NCBI RefSeq assembly: GCF_029784165.1
Contig: NC_073696.1
Location: 244,078,892 to 244,142,891, forward strand
DNA length: 64,000 nt
Source of the DNA: Wyeomyia smithii
Lineage: Eukaryota; Arthropoda; Insecta; Diptera; Culicidae
Direction of reading: 5' to 3'
Part shown: one piece after another, positions 11,661-23,859 of the stretch
Layout: each line of letters opens with the position of its first letter
Numbering within the stretch: position 1 is the stretch's first letter
Notes under the pieces: model-generated
What the model was told of the DNA's origin: nothing
What the model saw: the letters and a program-made list of their open reading frames with translations, nothing else
Databases searched by the model: none
Program-made: the position numbers and the translations under genes

Positions 11661-12431
11661 CACTCAAAATATTTTTCACATTATTGTTACATGAAATTTC
11701 CTGTACTTCTTCATTTTATGTCATTTTGCATGATTTATGTGACAAACATAACATCTACGGGAAAATCACATGCATACTATGTTTTATCACGTAGCATCTA
11801 CGTCAACTTTGCAACATCAAATAGAAGGAAGTACCGCGTGCACTCTACGTGCGAAAATACACAGAAATCAATATGGCGAAGCTGTTGTGTAATTCAGTCT
11901 CTGAACACAAAAAGGAATTTCTCGATGACTTGCCAATAGGTGAGCTTAGAATAACCATAAGAATCCGACATCGAGTTTTGAGCTTACAGATTTCACACAG
12001 ATTCAGTTAAAATAACGAGGAATTACCTGAATATAAACAGTTGCAGCTAACAGTAATTATCGCCGGCAAATGTCGCAATATCATTTTGTCATTTTGCATG
12101 TCGTTTAATTCATTTATGAATTGGCGATTTTGCTTCCCCGTGCGACTTATCACGCAACATGTTTGGATAATTTCTGAAAACTATTTGCAGTCCATCAAGA
12201 ATTTGGGAAACCACAATTGAAAATTAAATGTTGCATAAAAGCTAGTAGCTATCAGACAATCAAATGCTGTTCCCTTTACCGGTAGTTGAATTCTACGTGA
12301 AACTCACATAAATCATCTTACTAGTTCATGATTAACTCAAAAGACAATCACGTAAAATCTACGTGAAAATGACAGTGGAAAATATTCACATAACTTTTCC
12401 GGTAATTACAACGTGAAATATATTTTGAGTG
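11661..12431. mobile_element. 771-bp TIR DNA element with TA duplication
   Basis: The terminal inverted repeats begin CACTCAAAATATTTTTCAC on the left and, read inward from the right end, CACTCAAAATATATTTCAC. TA flanks both ends (11659-11660, 12432-12433). The interior repeats CTACGTGAAA-like motifs. No transposase frame, so it is non-autonomous. Confidence 0.75.
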
Positions 12432-12454
12432 TATGATAATTTTAATCGCTATAC

Positions 12455-12990
12455 TGCTAGCCACACACGCTATATAGCTAGCCAAGCATGCTGAAGATAT
12501 GCACACACGCTATATAGCTAGCCAAACACGCTATAGACCCGCTATAGCTAGCCACACACGCTATAGCAGCACACGTAATAGAGCTAACCACACACATTAT
12601 ATAGCAAGCCACGCACGTTATATAGCGACCCACGCACGCTATATAGCAAGCCACACACGCTATATACATGCACAGACATGCTATAGACATGCACACGTAA
12701 GCCACGCACGCTATATAGCAAGTCACACACACTAGAGACAAGCACAGACACGCTATAGGCATGCACAAACAGGTTATAGACATGCACGCGCTATATAGCT
12801 AGCCACGCACGCTATATAGCAAGCCACGCACGCTATAGACATGCACAGACACGCTATAACCATGCACACGAAAGCCACGCACGCTATAAACATGCGCGCT
12901 ATATAGCTAGCCACGCATGCTAGCGCTATGGATATTCACACACGTTATATATGTGCACACACCCTATATATACATATACGCTGGATGATG
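12455..12990. repeat. palindrome-rich minisatellite
   Basis: Imperfect tandem repeats of about 20-26 bp built from GCCACGCACGCTATATAGCA variants. Each unit carries a GCTATATAGC palindrome, interleaved with CATGCACA motifs. The array starts about 25 bp after the end of the TIR element. Frames within it on both strands are repeat artefacts. Confidence 0.85.
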
Positions 12991-13129
12991 ATGGCTTCTC
13001 AAACCACCTGGCGGTGTGAATCTCATTCAGTTTCTAGCTGTATTCACCCAACAATATCTGAATTGGATTTCCGCTGGTGGGGTCCAACTCAGATCGTAGG
13101 GGAGCCGAACTGAAAAAGGTAGGAACTGC

Positions 13130-13225
13130 AGCTAACCACTACCGCCGCCGCTGTTGCCCGCTGCTGCTCCACGCCGCCTTTTCCCACTGCCATCGCTGCT
13201 ATTGTCCGCCGCTGCTGCCCGCTAG
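13130..13225. repeat. GCC/GCT-rich trinucleotide stretch
   Basis: Low-complexity run of CCGCCGCTGCTG-like triplets in otherwise AT-rich sequence. Confidence 0.6.
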
Positions 13226-14080
13226 GGTTGCTGATATTTTATCGATATTTGATATCACCGATATTTTTCCGTCGCAATATCGATACGTTTGACCGATACT
13301 GTTGCGCTTAATATTATCAATATTCCGATATTGCGACTCGATATTGCTGTCTGATATTCTCGGTTGCCATCAGGGAAGTGCTGCCCTCGAAATTTTGTCT
13401 ACCAATCCAATAAATTTAATAATAATACCAATAAAATCATCATTTTCATTGACAGCATGTATAGAGCGAATTTCTGGAACGCGTGAAACTTCTCGGGGCA
13501 ATAACCACCACATTAAACCGATCAAATGCGGTGCCTTGGTGTTGCATTGGGATAACAGAATCAATGAACTTCAGTAGAAGAATCGTTATTACATAAGCGG
13601 TAACAGAAATGTTCAGGTAGGATGCTTCAATAACTGGCTGGTGATTAGTCAATGGATCAGTGACGATTAGGAGACGCGGCTCACGAAACGTCGGTTCAGT
13701 CTGATTGGAAAATGCACCTGGCGTAAAGTGATCTACAATTGGCCGCTATCCTAACGGACGAGATGGAATAGCAAACGCTTCACCGGAATATACAATACTA
13801 AGGCTTGAAACATGCTGAACGCCAACGCTATCGATCGGACGAGATTCTTGCCGTAGATCAACGAACAGCTCTACTCAAGGCTGTTCATTAATCCACGGCA
13901 AGAATCTCGCCCGATCGCTCACGTTGGCGTTCAGCATGTTTCAGGCCTAACTGAAAGCTAAGCAAAAGAAATTATAGGCAAATATCGATTAAATATCGAT
14001 ACCGGCTAACAATATCGACCTGCTGATAAAAATCGATGTTGTTTTGAATATCGATAAAGCAAATATCGATATTCTAACGA
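13221..14080. mobile_element. ATCGAT-rich element, probably a decayed MITE
   Basis: Clusters of TATCGATAT/GATATT motifs lie at both ends (13225-13360 and 13975-14075) in roughly inverted arrangement, enclosing a long hairpin (13803-13946). Subterminal palindrome clusters are typical of hAT-type MITEs, but I could not define exact ends or a target duplication. Confidence 0.4.
13803..13946. repeat. 68-bp-arm hairpin
   Basis: The left arm (13803-13870) and right arm (13880-13946) are reverse complements with few mismatches, separated by a 9-base loop. The arms contain CATGCTGAACGCCAACG and AGATTCTTGCCGT. It lies inside the ATCGAT-rich element. Confidence 0.85.
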
Positions 14081-14170
14081 GTGCATTCCCGGCTAACTAG
14101 GTTCTCCATTCTTTCGTCCTTTTATGTTGCCGTAAGACGTATTATACGTCAAAAAATCAGCCGAACTCTA

Positions 14171-14960
14171 GCCATGATGGCGAAAACAGTGAAGCTACTC
14201 CGTTCAAGAGTGTGCGCTTTCAAAGATTTGCACCCCGCCACGTCGAAAACGGACATCGTGCGGCACTTTGTGAACCGTTGATACGTCCGTTCCAGCATCT
14301 ACAACATCTTGGCACTATTGGACAATCAAAGCATCAAAAAAAGTCCGATTCCGGACGGCCGACGACCATGAGCTTGTCGCTCCAAAGGGTGCTAAAGATG
14401 AAGGCCGAAGAAAAAGTGGCTACACCGCTGCGTGGGCTTTCCCGGGTGGTCGGTGCAACCGACCAAACAGTGAAAAAGTACCTGGAGAACATGGACATAC
14501 ATGTCAGGAAGTGGCAGTTCTGTTCGCTGGTCTCGGAGTTGCAGGCAATGACGCAGCGGCAGCGGCTGAATAAGCTTGTCAAGTCGTTTTCTAAAATAAC
14601 GACGTGGCGGTGGTGATGAACGGCGAGACCTATCTCATCCTGGATGGCGACGATTGGCAGGGCGCTTCGTATTTCACTTCCCCCACGAAGAAAGTATGCT
14701 CCTAGGTGAAGTTTATTTCCCAAACGAACTTCCCCAAGAAAGTACTGTTGTGGTTGACAATCAGCAAGAAGGGGATGTCAAAGCTTCTTTTGCTCCAGAC
14801 TGGCCGTGAACGGGGAAATTAATAGTACGAAGTGCCATCCGGAAGTTGGGTGTTTCTGCCAGAAATACTATAATGACACAGTGTTTTAGCTGGATCTGGA
14901 GTCTGCCCACTACAGGGCGAATGTACCGGTTAACTATCGGAAGGCCGCTCGCAAGAGCGT
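14171..14960 (+). pseudogene. Tc1/mariner-superfamily transposase, inactivated
   Basis: The sequence can be followed across three frames. The first encodes an HTH (T-K-T-D-I-V-R-H-F-V-N-R) up to a TGA at 14279. The second carries S-G-R-P-T-T and Q-R-Q-R-L-N-K-L (about 14337-14590). The third begins N-D-V-A-V-V-M-N-G-E-T-Y and continues L-D-G-D-D-W-Q-G, K-K-V-L-L-W-L-T-I-S-K-K-G. One frameshift falls in the A7 tract near 14336-14342 and another near 14595; several stops follow after 14703. In related elements the block before E-T-Y carries the first catalytic aspartate. Here it reads N-G, so activity would be lost even without the frame breaks. The last aspartate region is not recovered. Confidence 0.75.
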
Positions 14961-15069
14961 AGAATTTTTTTTTGCAAGTAAGCTAATATACCTTCCATGG
15001 AAAATTTATCAAAACTCAATTGTTTGTCTCAGTTTTTGTTATCTCCATCCGAGAAATAGTCATTCTGAA

Positions 15070-15337
15070 CACAACAATATCGCACGCTTAGCCTTGGGGC
15101 TAATAGCGGTCTCGATCAACTAGTTTAGTTGAGAGAATTCGTTATCGATATTGTTTTTTTGGCACATTTTGCATGTGTAGGATAAGTACAACGTTACACC
15201 GTGCCCCAGTGCTGAGTCGAGAAAATTTACAGCTCGAAAAGATCCTCGACTCGATCGGGAATTGAACCCGATATCACAACCGTGTGGGAGAGCTAGCCGA
15301 CCGACATCGCTAATCACAGAGCCACGGGGATCACAAA
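15070..15337 (-). mobile_element. tRNA-derived SINE, family c, copy 1
   Basis: Flanked by a perfect 12-bp target duplication AGTCATTCTGAA (15058-15069 and 15338-15349). On the minus strand it starts with a tRNA-like head (CCCCGTGGCTCTGTGATTAG), followed by a B-box-like GGTTCAATTCC. A ~150-bp body ends near GCGATATTGTTG. It has no long A-tail. About 700 bp away is a close second copy. Confidence 0.9.
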
Positions 15338-15349
15338 AGTCATTCTGAA

Positions 15350-15766
15350 AGCAAACGTTATATTAATTGATATTTGGCCATTTTAGACAGCTTTCGAAAA
15401 AACGGAAATCGCAATTAAAAGTTTAAAATGGCGGCTAGATTTGATTTCCGGTCTCTAGATATTACCTCGGTTACCAAAATATCGTTGTATTTAGTCATTT
15501 TTGGCTGTTTCCCGGAAACCGGAGCACAGTGCGGAAAAGGCAATTTGACGAACTTAATTTATTTGTGCTTAACCGGTTGATGTAAGCCAAAGACAATGTT
15601 CAAAAGAATTGTTCACAAAAATATAACGGAGATGTTGATAAGAAAATTGGCCTGGCCTACTATCATAGAAATAAAAAATCTAACTTCTGATACAGCCAAG
15701 ATACATGAAAAGTGTCTTTAGCAAAGTTGTAGAACTTTTTAAAATGTGAAACTTTGTAGGAGATAG
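15350..15766. other. spacer with decayed repeat
   Basis: AT-rich DNA between two SINEs. The part around 15410-15540 resembles one or two diverged units of the ~120-bp repeat family at 23.9 and 41.6 kb (AAAATGGCGGC, GGCTGTTTCCCGGAAACCGG). Confidence 0.45.
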
Positions 15767-15776
15767 TAAATTTCTA

Positions 15777-16033
15777 ACAAAAACAATATCGCACGCTAGC
15801 CTGCGGTCTCGATCAACTAGATTAGTTGAGAGAATTCGTTATCGATATTGTTTTCGGCACATTTTGCATGTTGTAGGATAAGTACAACGATACACCGTGC
15901 CCCAGTGCTGAGTCGAGAAAATTTCCAGCTCGACAAGTTCCTCGACCTTATCGGGAATCGAACCCGATATCACAACCGTGTGGGAGAGCTAGCCGACCGA
16001 CATCGCTAACCACAGAACCACGGGGACCACTAA
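15777..16033 (-). mobile_element. tRNA-derived SINE, family c, copy 2
   Basis: Flanked by TAAATTTCTA (15767-15776 and 16034-16043). Its head (CCCCGTGGTTCTGTGGTTAG) preserves an A-box-like TGGTTAGCGATG and a B-box-like GGTTCGATTCC better than copy 1. Different target duplications show that the two copies were separate insertions, not a local duplication. Confidence 0.9.
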
Positions 16034-16043
16034 TAAATTTCTA

Positions 16044-17740
16044 TGACATCTATTATTATTGAGATACATTTTCGCTGTCAAATTTAGTTTTTCTAGCATA
16101 ACTTTTTTAATACTTTTTTTCATGAACATAATGTTCTTGAAGAATATGACTAACATAAGAATACAGGTTTCTTTCGAAGACAGCAACAGTAGCAACAATC
16201 GCTCTATACTAAGTTAGAGCGTTTTTTCAATTAATTATTTCGCAGACTTAAATGCATATAGGAGAGAAAGAGGCAAACCGGAGCACATTATCGAATACTT
16301 TTTTAGAATCTATAAGCTATAAGCTAGTTAAACTTTGATACCTGACAATCCATAAATGAATGAGTAGAGTGATGTTTGATGTATGTTCATTTCTGGGATT
16401 TTCTATACAAAAACTCACCAACTACCTGATTAATGAACGATGATTTGTGAATTTATGAAACAGATAACTCGCAATACTTTCAAAATTTGTGAAGATACTG
16501 TTTGGAGGAGGTAATATTCAAACAGGGAGATGTGAGTAGCTGTACACGGTAAGAGTGGAAAACCCATTAATGGATAATTTTGTACACATTTTTTACTGTC
16601 ATATGCGGCTGTCAAAAAATGAGTTGATTCAAAAATGTGAGATGGGTAAAATTGTACGCATTAGAACGACATATTATTAGAAAAAAGGATCATTGATTTA
16701 CCCATTAAAGCGTGGTACGCAGTTGAAAAGAAAAGAGGTTCACGAAATTTTGCTCTTTTTACCAAACGGAATTTTGACAGCTGAGAATGCTTCACAGTAA
16801 CGATACCGGACGTCAGTGAGCGCATGATTTTTGCTTTTTTTATCGTGAAGCACTTGAATCAAACACTTTTATCAAACACGATCTGATGTGAGACGACCAA
16901 CTAACTACCTGACTCTTTCAGTACCATTATTCCGCGTGACAAGTGACATTTCACTTCACAGCAGTGTTCACACCAAGTGAATTTCGGTTTATGATTTCTT
17001 TTTAGCTGCGTACTGTCCATGAGAAAAAAATTTGATTGCCTGATACAGTGCCTGAATTTTACATGGGATTGAGATAGGAAAATGCATTTCTTTTTGAACT
17101 GCTTAATGCGCTTAATGGCTGAAAAAATACTTGAAGTGTCTTTTATTAGTTTTTTCTTAGATTGTGCTGTCAATTTGTTAGCACGCGTAACTTTTACGAT
17201 CTGTTTTGTTCACTATTGGTCAATAACTGCCATAAGAGAATTTAAAAAAAAAACTCGAAGCTGCGTTGTTTGAAAAGTTGCAAGGTAAACAGTATGTAAT
17301 ATTTAGTATTGAATTTTACAATGTGAGAGTTTCTTATATTAGATCTAGAAAGCCCACTATCTGGCTGCAATGCCATTGTTGCAGAGAATTGCGATTCTAA
17401 CAATTGATGATAGTAGATAAAAAGCTCCTGTATTCGTAAATAAGAGTCAAACCGCAAAAGAAGCATCAAGAATTTTCAAAAGATGCTAAGTTTATATTAG
17501 ATTTCAATTACAGCCTCTGCCGAAAGGCGAAGCTCTAGGTCAAAAAAATCTGTGCCTAGGTGACCCTAGGTGTGCCTAAAGTCATTGATCATAGATTGGA
17601 ATGACGATTTGCTTTCACTATGAATCTTTTAAATTACGAAACTCTGAACTCTTCCATTCACAGAGAGACAAAAAATGCAACGTAAATCGTACAGCACGAC
17701 AGCTGTCAGTGTTAGCACAACACAAAGCCGGTGTAAACTA
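16044..17740. other. intergenic, no gene seen
   Basis: AT-rich. A small hairpin GCTCTA-n8-TAGAGC lies at about 16201-16220. Otherwise nothing recognised. Confidence 0.4.
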
Positions 17741-18410
17741 ATGCCTTGTTCAGACTACGTCGCACCTGATATCGCTAGATGATATCGGATATCACTTCGG
17801 GTGTTCACAGTTTAATATTTGCTTTGGTTATTGAAAAGAGAAGAAAACAAAAACAGGTCAAAGCAAAAACAAGACAACACAACAAGAGCAATGCAATTAG
17901 GATAGAGATGTCAGCTAGTTGGGTCGCACTAACGCGAACTCTCATATGCAATTCTCAAAATGGGCGGGATGACAAAATCAAAAATATTTCCTTCCTTTTT
18001 TGTAGTGTTGCGTCTAATGTGCCGTGTTGCCAACTGCTGCAAATCTGGTTTTTATTGGATTTCGAACATTATATCCGCGACATCATGTAGCCGATGTGAT
18101 ATCCGATGACAGCTCGATTGTACGGGATATCAGGCGATATGGATGGTGATATGGACTCGATAGCACAAATCGCCTGATATCAGGGCATATGTGGTGTAGT
18201 GCAGCTAGCTGGCATCACGCCATGTTTCGAGGACTAACATCTCAGCGTGTGTGTATACGAGATGGCATATCACCGCAACTTTTCATACGCATAACATAGC
18301 ATCTGTCAATGGGGCCCGCAAATTGCGGATCCGCAGTGATGTTAGCTCCTAACGGAGCAAAGCAAATAAGATAGAGATGTCAGCTAGCTGGTGTAGTGTG
18401 AACGGGGTAT
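17741..18410. mobile_element. possible TIR element with GATATC motifs
   Basis: The left end (GCCTTGTTCAGACTACG) and the complement of the right end (CCCCGTTCACACTACAC) look like diverged inverted ends, and GATATC-type motifs cluster near both. A ~45-bp segment (GATAGAGATGTCAGCTAG) occurs twice in direct orientation, at about 17900 and 18370. No coding frame. Confidence 0.4.
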
Positions 18411-18550
18411 AAAGGTCGTACACGACTGTATGGCTTGATGCTGCCTGTGTGGTTTCAGTTTGCGCACCACGAGGGTTCTTCAGTATACGGCAGCGAAGGT
18501 TGTACACATCCGTATGGGTCGGCAGAGAGCACACACTTGAAAAAAATAAT

Positions 18551-18674
18551 GACAACTGTCACATTTTTTCGTAAATCTTGGTTCAACAAACTGAAATTTC
18601 GGCTCAAAATATCTGAAATCTGAGAAATTTAGTTAGGTTGAACCGAGATTTACGTAAAAAATGTGACAGATGCC
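18551..18674. mobile_element. short foldback MITE
   Basis: A left arm with CTGTCACATTTTTTCGTAAA and a right arm with TTTACGTAAAAAATGTGACA are reverse complements over about 37 bp, separated by ~49 bp. Confidence 0.7.
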
Positions 18675-18679
18675 ATTAA

Positions 18680-21210
18680 TCTTTTCAACCGAGAACACAA
18701 TAGTGCCGTTCTCGGCAATAAATTACCGAGACCGACAAAAAAAATTATGCTTTTGCTGGACAATGACTATACACTTGAAACCTTTCCGTCTATCTTTTTG
18801 ATGTCTTCCTAAGAGAAATTAGTATGACGTATGGAAAAAGTACAGAAACCTTGGACCGCTGTGATCCATTTTTCCAATCAAAATAATAGAAATTTACTGT
18901 TTTTGTGTTAATTCACGTTTAAAGGTTATATACATATGTGCCAGATATTATACACATAAAAATTTAAATTTGGGTCTACAAGTTACTGAACTAGTTTTGA
19001 GTTTGTTACACAAAACGAGGATTAAAATTATTCAACACACACCCAAAGCACGAACCAAGGTCAAACAGTTGCCATCTGCTGCGTTGAGTATGCGATATGT
19101 GTGTGTTGTGTTTTTCGCGTTCCGCCATAGGGAAAGCAAACAAGAAACGCCCGGAAGATGGTTTCCCTTCCTTCTCCACTCCCCAGTCGTCACCAGTCAT
19201 CGGCGTGGAAAATGCAACATCTCATGCTGCAAGCAGTCTCTAGCGAACGAAATTGCTCCAATTGCTTGTTCAATTCTCTAACAGTAAGCACATTTGTTTT
19301 TACTTCCACTCATTTGGACTTCACCCTTTCCAGTTTACATTTCTCGCAATAACACGGTATAAATATGAAAACGCGGGTGGAAAACTTAGAACAAACACGA
19401 CTTTCAGCTCTGGCGGGAATTTAAATTCGACCCACACGCTGCTGGTTGCTAGTGTTTACACGAATTCGGGAACGCAGCCACATTGTTAGCAGCCCGAGTC
19501 TCCGAATCTCGTAAGGATCTGTACCGGTAAAGTGCACAGGGTGTACGGAATGGGAAAACGGCACCCGGCACGCACGTGGTACGGAGAAAAGAAGTTTAAT
19601 ACGCGCTTAATGTGCCCTTCGAGACAGGACTTTCTTGTTTCACTCGTACGATGATGACGATAATAACCCGGGCGGAGGGTTTCCTTTTGCGCGACATTCA
19701 CCGAAATGTTACCGTGTAAGCTTCGTCTCCGGGGGCAGGCTCTAGGTACGGAGGCCTTCTACGGACGCGATGTACCGTGTTGGAGGTGAGACAACGGCAG
19801 AACGGTGCGGTACTCAGCGTGTGATTTGCGGAACCAGTGCTAAATGATTGATTTTGATTAGAGAAGTATAGTGCCAGTGAACTTTAGAGGCTTCCGTGAG
19901 CCAATTACCATAGGGACAAATTTGAAACCGCCGCGTGCCAATTATTGCGCGCGGGGAATTTTCACGCTTTTGTTTACGGTTGCTACGAGCTGCGGAGTTT
20001 GGGGGTCACTGGGAGGAAAATAGGCCAACGATGTTTGGCTGAAAAGTTGAATTGAAAGTGGCAATCAAAGTTTTCAAATTTCGAGATTCATGGGCTGGTC
20101 CCCGGTAGAGTCGATAAGTGTCAAGGTTTAGGGAACGTTCCAATTGAACGCACAAACATATTCGAGGGAACTACAGTCTACGAACAACACTTTACAGAAG
20201 TAAGACGTCAAAAAATGCTGTTACTCCGGTTCGATTTTTCTATTATTCCGATGTTAAAATGTTTAAGCAAAAGCTATACGGACAATTTTCTGATACAATG
20301 ATGAAGGCGAACTCGCATTTCTAGCTGATTGTTACTGGACATAAATGGGGATGAAAAACATCACCATGGGCAAAGAAAAACACAATCTTCGCCGCGCGTT
20401 GGCCGGCCCGGGTAGAAGTGGATATTTTGATTAAAGAAATAAATGCTTTTATTTCTCATACAAGCTCCGTCCGTCCCAGCTGATTCGTACGACTCGCTGC
20501 GGATTGAAACTGCCCCATGTGTGGGCGGCAACAGCTTGCGGAAGTCGTTCAGGATGTCATTGGAAATCAGAAACGATTCTATTTAAGAACAAAAAATCAA
20601 TGATTGAGAAGTATTGATTGTTCGTGGTCATTTTCGTGGAAAAGGAACCATGCTTGTACTACAGACTTTGATGAATAAATACACAAAAGAATATAGCCCA
20701 AAAGATAATTAGCCTTACCAAACAATGTACTCGGGATATAATTCCTAATTAGGCGTTAATCAAATTCCAAATCAACGTTCTACCCGAGGGAGTCCATTTC
20801 CAGCATATGAGATACGAACGAGCTCCTGCTTGTCCTCTTCTTTACCACCCACGCGCGCGCCTGTTTTACCGGCGAGTTTCAACAATTCATCGCACATAAG
20901 CGTTCCTACTGGAGTAGGTACGTATCCAAGCGACAAGGACTATGATTCGGTTAGTCTGTCTGTAGTGATGCTGTGCTATGTGTGGTGACGAGGCATCAAT
21001 TTTATGCTGATTCGTAATGAAATTATCATACCACTAATACGCTGTGGCGACGAATAAGGCAGGCTGCCGGTCGCCTAGAAGAAGATGATCGTTGTTCAAA
21101 CAACGTCGTAATTTCGACAAATATTCGTCATCTCCCTCGGTTCCAGCTCTAGTGAAATTGACAATTTGTGAGGCGGTCGTTGTAGTATGCTTCAAGTCGA
21201 ATTGTTAGTT
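18680..21210. other. largely unique sequence, no gene recognised
   Basis: A stretch of higher G+C and lower repeat content than the surroundings, especially 19.1-20.1 kb and 20.75-21.15 kb. I see no protein motif and no repeat. It may contain regulatory or untranslated sequence of a gene lying outside the window; that is a guess from composition. Confidence 0.3.
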
Positions 21211-21225
21211 TTGTCAGAATGTGTT

Positions 21226-21832
21226 TTTTTTTGTTCACACAACATTTATTTGACACGGCACAATACAAATTAATGTTTTACGGAGCCAATTAAATCTAAT
21301 GCATTATGGTCTAAAATATCCTATAAGCTAAAGGCAAATTCTTTACCCTCGCTGCCGACTACGAGCTGAAACTAAATCTAATACTAAAACTAACATGGTT
21401 TTTTTTTTGTTTCGCTGTTAAATTGGCACCTTGATGCTCTTCAAGTAGCTATAAACATGTAGCATGTATGGCAAGTTTCGCTGAGCGAGAATATCACGAA
21501 CTGGCACATAGGGCTGTATTCCTCGGGCCCTGAGGGTATCCAAAAGTAGAGATCTGGCGCCGCAGAATTCAGCACACACCCAAACCACGTGTTCAATGTT
21601 TTGATACCCCAATCCACAAACGCAATGATTACTGCTCGCCAGCCCAATACGCATGAGATGTGCATCTAGCCCGTAGTGGTTGGACATAATCCGAGACATC
21701 ATGCGAATGAAATCTCGTCTTACATCCAACCCACGAAACCAAGGTTTGGTGGAAACCTTGGAGATGATGCTGTGTAGCCACCTCCCCAGTTCTCCCTTAT
21801 CCCACGAGGCCTGCCAGTTGATAAGTGTATTC
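21226..21832 (-). mobile_element. 5'-truncated non-LTR retrotransposon insertion
   Basis: Bounded by a perfect 14-bp target duplication TGTCAGAATGTGTT (21212-21225 and 21833-21846). On the minus strand it has the last part of ORF2, about 190 bp of 3' UTR, an AATAAA (21245-21250 as its complement) and an A-tail represented by the T-run that follows the left duplication. This is the expected product of target-primed reverse transcription with 5' truncation. Confidence 0.9.
21418..21831 (-). pseudogene. non-LTR retrotransposon ORF2, C-terminal end
   Basis: Open to the 5' truncation point. The frame starts W-Q-A-S-W-D-K-G-E-L-G-R-W and continues W-F-R-G-L-D-V-R-R-D-F-I. A zinc-binding-like C-x-C-G-x5-I-E-H-V-V-W-x-C cluster follows, then P-V-R-D-I-L near the stop. 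This tail lies C-terminal to the RT/RNase H part in I-, R1- and LOA-type elements, so the copy is a dead fragment of about 137 codons. The frame has no internal stops, which suggests a fairly recent insertion. Clade not assigned. Confidence 0.8.
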
Positions 21833-21849
21833 TGTCAGAATGTGTTGTA

Positions 21850-23850
21850 ATTGTTTCAAATTTGTTCGAACTTCAAAGACTCATCCTAATTTGAACCAAA
21901 ATTGCCTTTCTACTTTTATAATGTTACGAAAGTTAAGAAATAATTAAACTTTTTATAGTAAGAAATAAACCTTAGATCCCAAATTTTTAATTGCCAGGGA
22001 TCATAGATTTTTCATTCAAGCTTCGCTTTGAAAATTGTTTAGCCACAAGTTATTTTGTTTGACTTAAATGTTTGTGATTTTCTTATATCGAATGTCGTTT
22101 CACTTAAACAAAATTCTCAGAAAAAACGAACAAGACCCGGTAACTTTTAAAATGAACATTTTAAAAAAAGTTCCGCTCCCCTTTTTAACGCCAGAAATAT
22201 TTGCTCAGTCCATCCCAAACATGTGTACATACATCATTAGATTTCCAGGAATGCAACATTGATACAACAACAAATCTTCCACCAAGTGAAACTTTCCCGC
22301 CAGAAACATCTAATCTAAATCATTTTACCCGGCCCCGGCCTGCATTTGTATAGTGGAACCGCGATTCCAAGAAACGCTCGTACCATCCGTAAATCTCACG
22401 GTGATAATTTATTCATATCTGATTCGTCCTTTTACAGCTCGTTCCGCTCGCGCGCTCTCTGCAGAATAGTGCCAAAACTGCTGCCCGGACCGTGTAGAAG
22501 AAAGCGGTGGCTGTGCTGTGGGGCCCCGGACTGAACGGGGATGAAAGGGCTGTAAAACAAGCGCCAAAGAAAGTATGTTTTCTTTATTGCATGAATCCCC
22601 CGTTTCCCCATTATGAATATGAGTTTTGTAAAATTTCCCTCGTTTACGATTTCAACCGAATTGGCGACACAAGAAGACACACGTGGTGGGTCCGGATGCG
22701 AGTGTATTCGTAGGTACCACTCTGGAGCGATAAACAGCGAATTCCGAGCGAAAGGGACCAGTTTTCCACAATCAAGTGGACGGTAACTGTGCTGTTGGGG
22801 AGCGGTGAAGAAGCTTCCTAAATACCGATGAAAACTAAATTAAACAACAGCCGGGATCTTCCATGGTTTGTATCGCAAGCTAAATATCCACGTATAATCG
22901 CACAGTAAAAGCCGAAGGCGACCCCAACCCATATTCAAGTGGCAAGATAGCGAATCCTTTCGGCCGGGGAAGTTCGCTTGCGGAAATGTTGTATTGTTGG
23001 CAGGATTGTTTATTTTAACTATTAAAATTATGCTAAATAAACAGTGTCTGACGTTGGCTGGACGAAAATTGTTTTGCATCGGCTGGCCGTTACGCCATCG
23101 CAGGTCTGATGAACAACTGTTTGATTAGTTTTTTTTTCTTTCTCTCTTTCTCTTTCTGTCTGTGTGTAAACATCGTGGAAGTTTTTAATTAGTGGAAACT
23201 TTCGACCCGAGAAGTCTCGGTCAACGTTCGGCAGCATTTAATTAACAGAATGAATAACAACCGGAGAATATTAGCATAAAGCTCCAATCATGTGTGCATT
23301 TGAATTAATTCGTTTTGGCGTGAAAATGTGTTTGCGGTTTGCTGGCTGAAATAGAAATGAATTAACTTCTGACCGGTACATCATTCAGAGGTTCCAGAAG
23401 TTCGAGAAAACAGATGAACGTCTGTTCATCTGTTCAGTCCGATGGAACAGACAGACAGACTGTTCGAACAGTTACTCAGTGTTGAGTCTCTTCAGGCGTC
23501 TGACTAGGTTTTGTACATGAACTTGGCTTTCATGTATCAGCCGAGCCTGTAGTTTGGTACTGGTCAGAAGTAACTTTTTCTCATTCTGTCTTTAAACAGG
23601 ATTTACAGTTTATCAAGAATACTGCGTCATCTCAAAAGGTTTTATTGGTAAAATGCTGACTTATGGCCTGAATTTCCGTGAAGATTTTCACTAAAATGCA
23701 AATATTTGCAGTTTTCCCACATTTTGTGCTAATTTATACCCGAATCACTTTTTATTTGCGCAAAATCTGAAAAAAGTGTGCCGTTTTCTGCAACTTTTCA
23801 CCTGATTTTTCCCTGATTTTTTGACCTTTTCACCTGGGTTTGAAAACCCG
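21850..23850. other. intergenic, mostly unique
   Basis: No gene recognised. The 22.3-23.2 kb part is less AT-rich. A pyrimidine (CTTT)-rich microsatellite lies at 23129-23160, and a short GATGAACGTCTGTTCATC palindrome near 23413. Confidence 0.35.
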
Positions 23851-23859
23851 AAACCCGAC

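Noticed and set aside
12478..12787. Tyr/Ala/Cys-rich frames of 60-101 codons
   Set aside because: Translation of the palindromic minisatellite.
19100..20100. Coding exons in the GC-richer block
   Set aside because: No frame shows codon-like structure or a motif; frames on both strands overlap.
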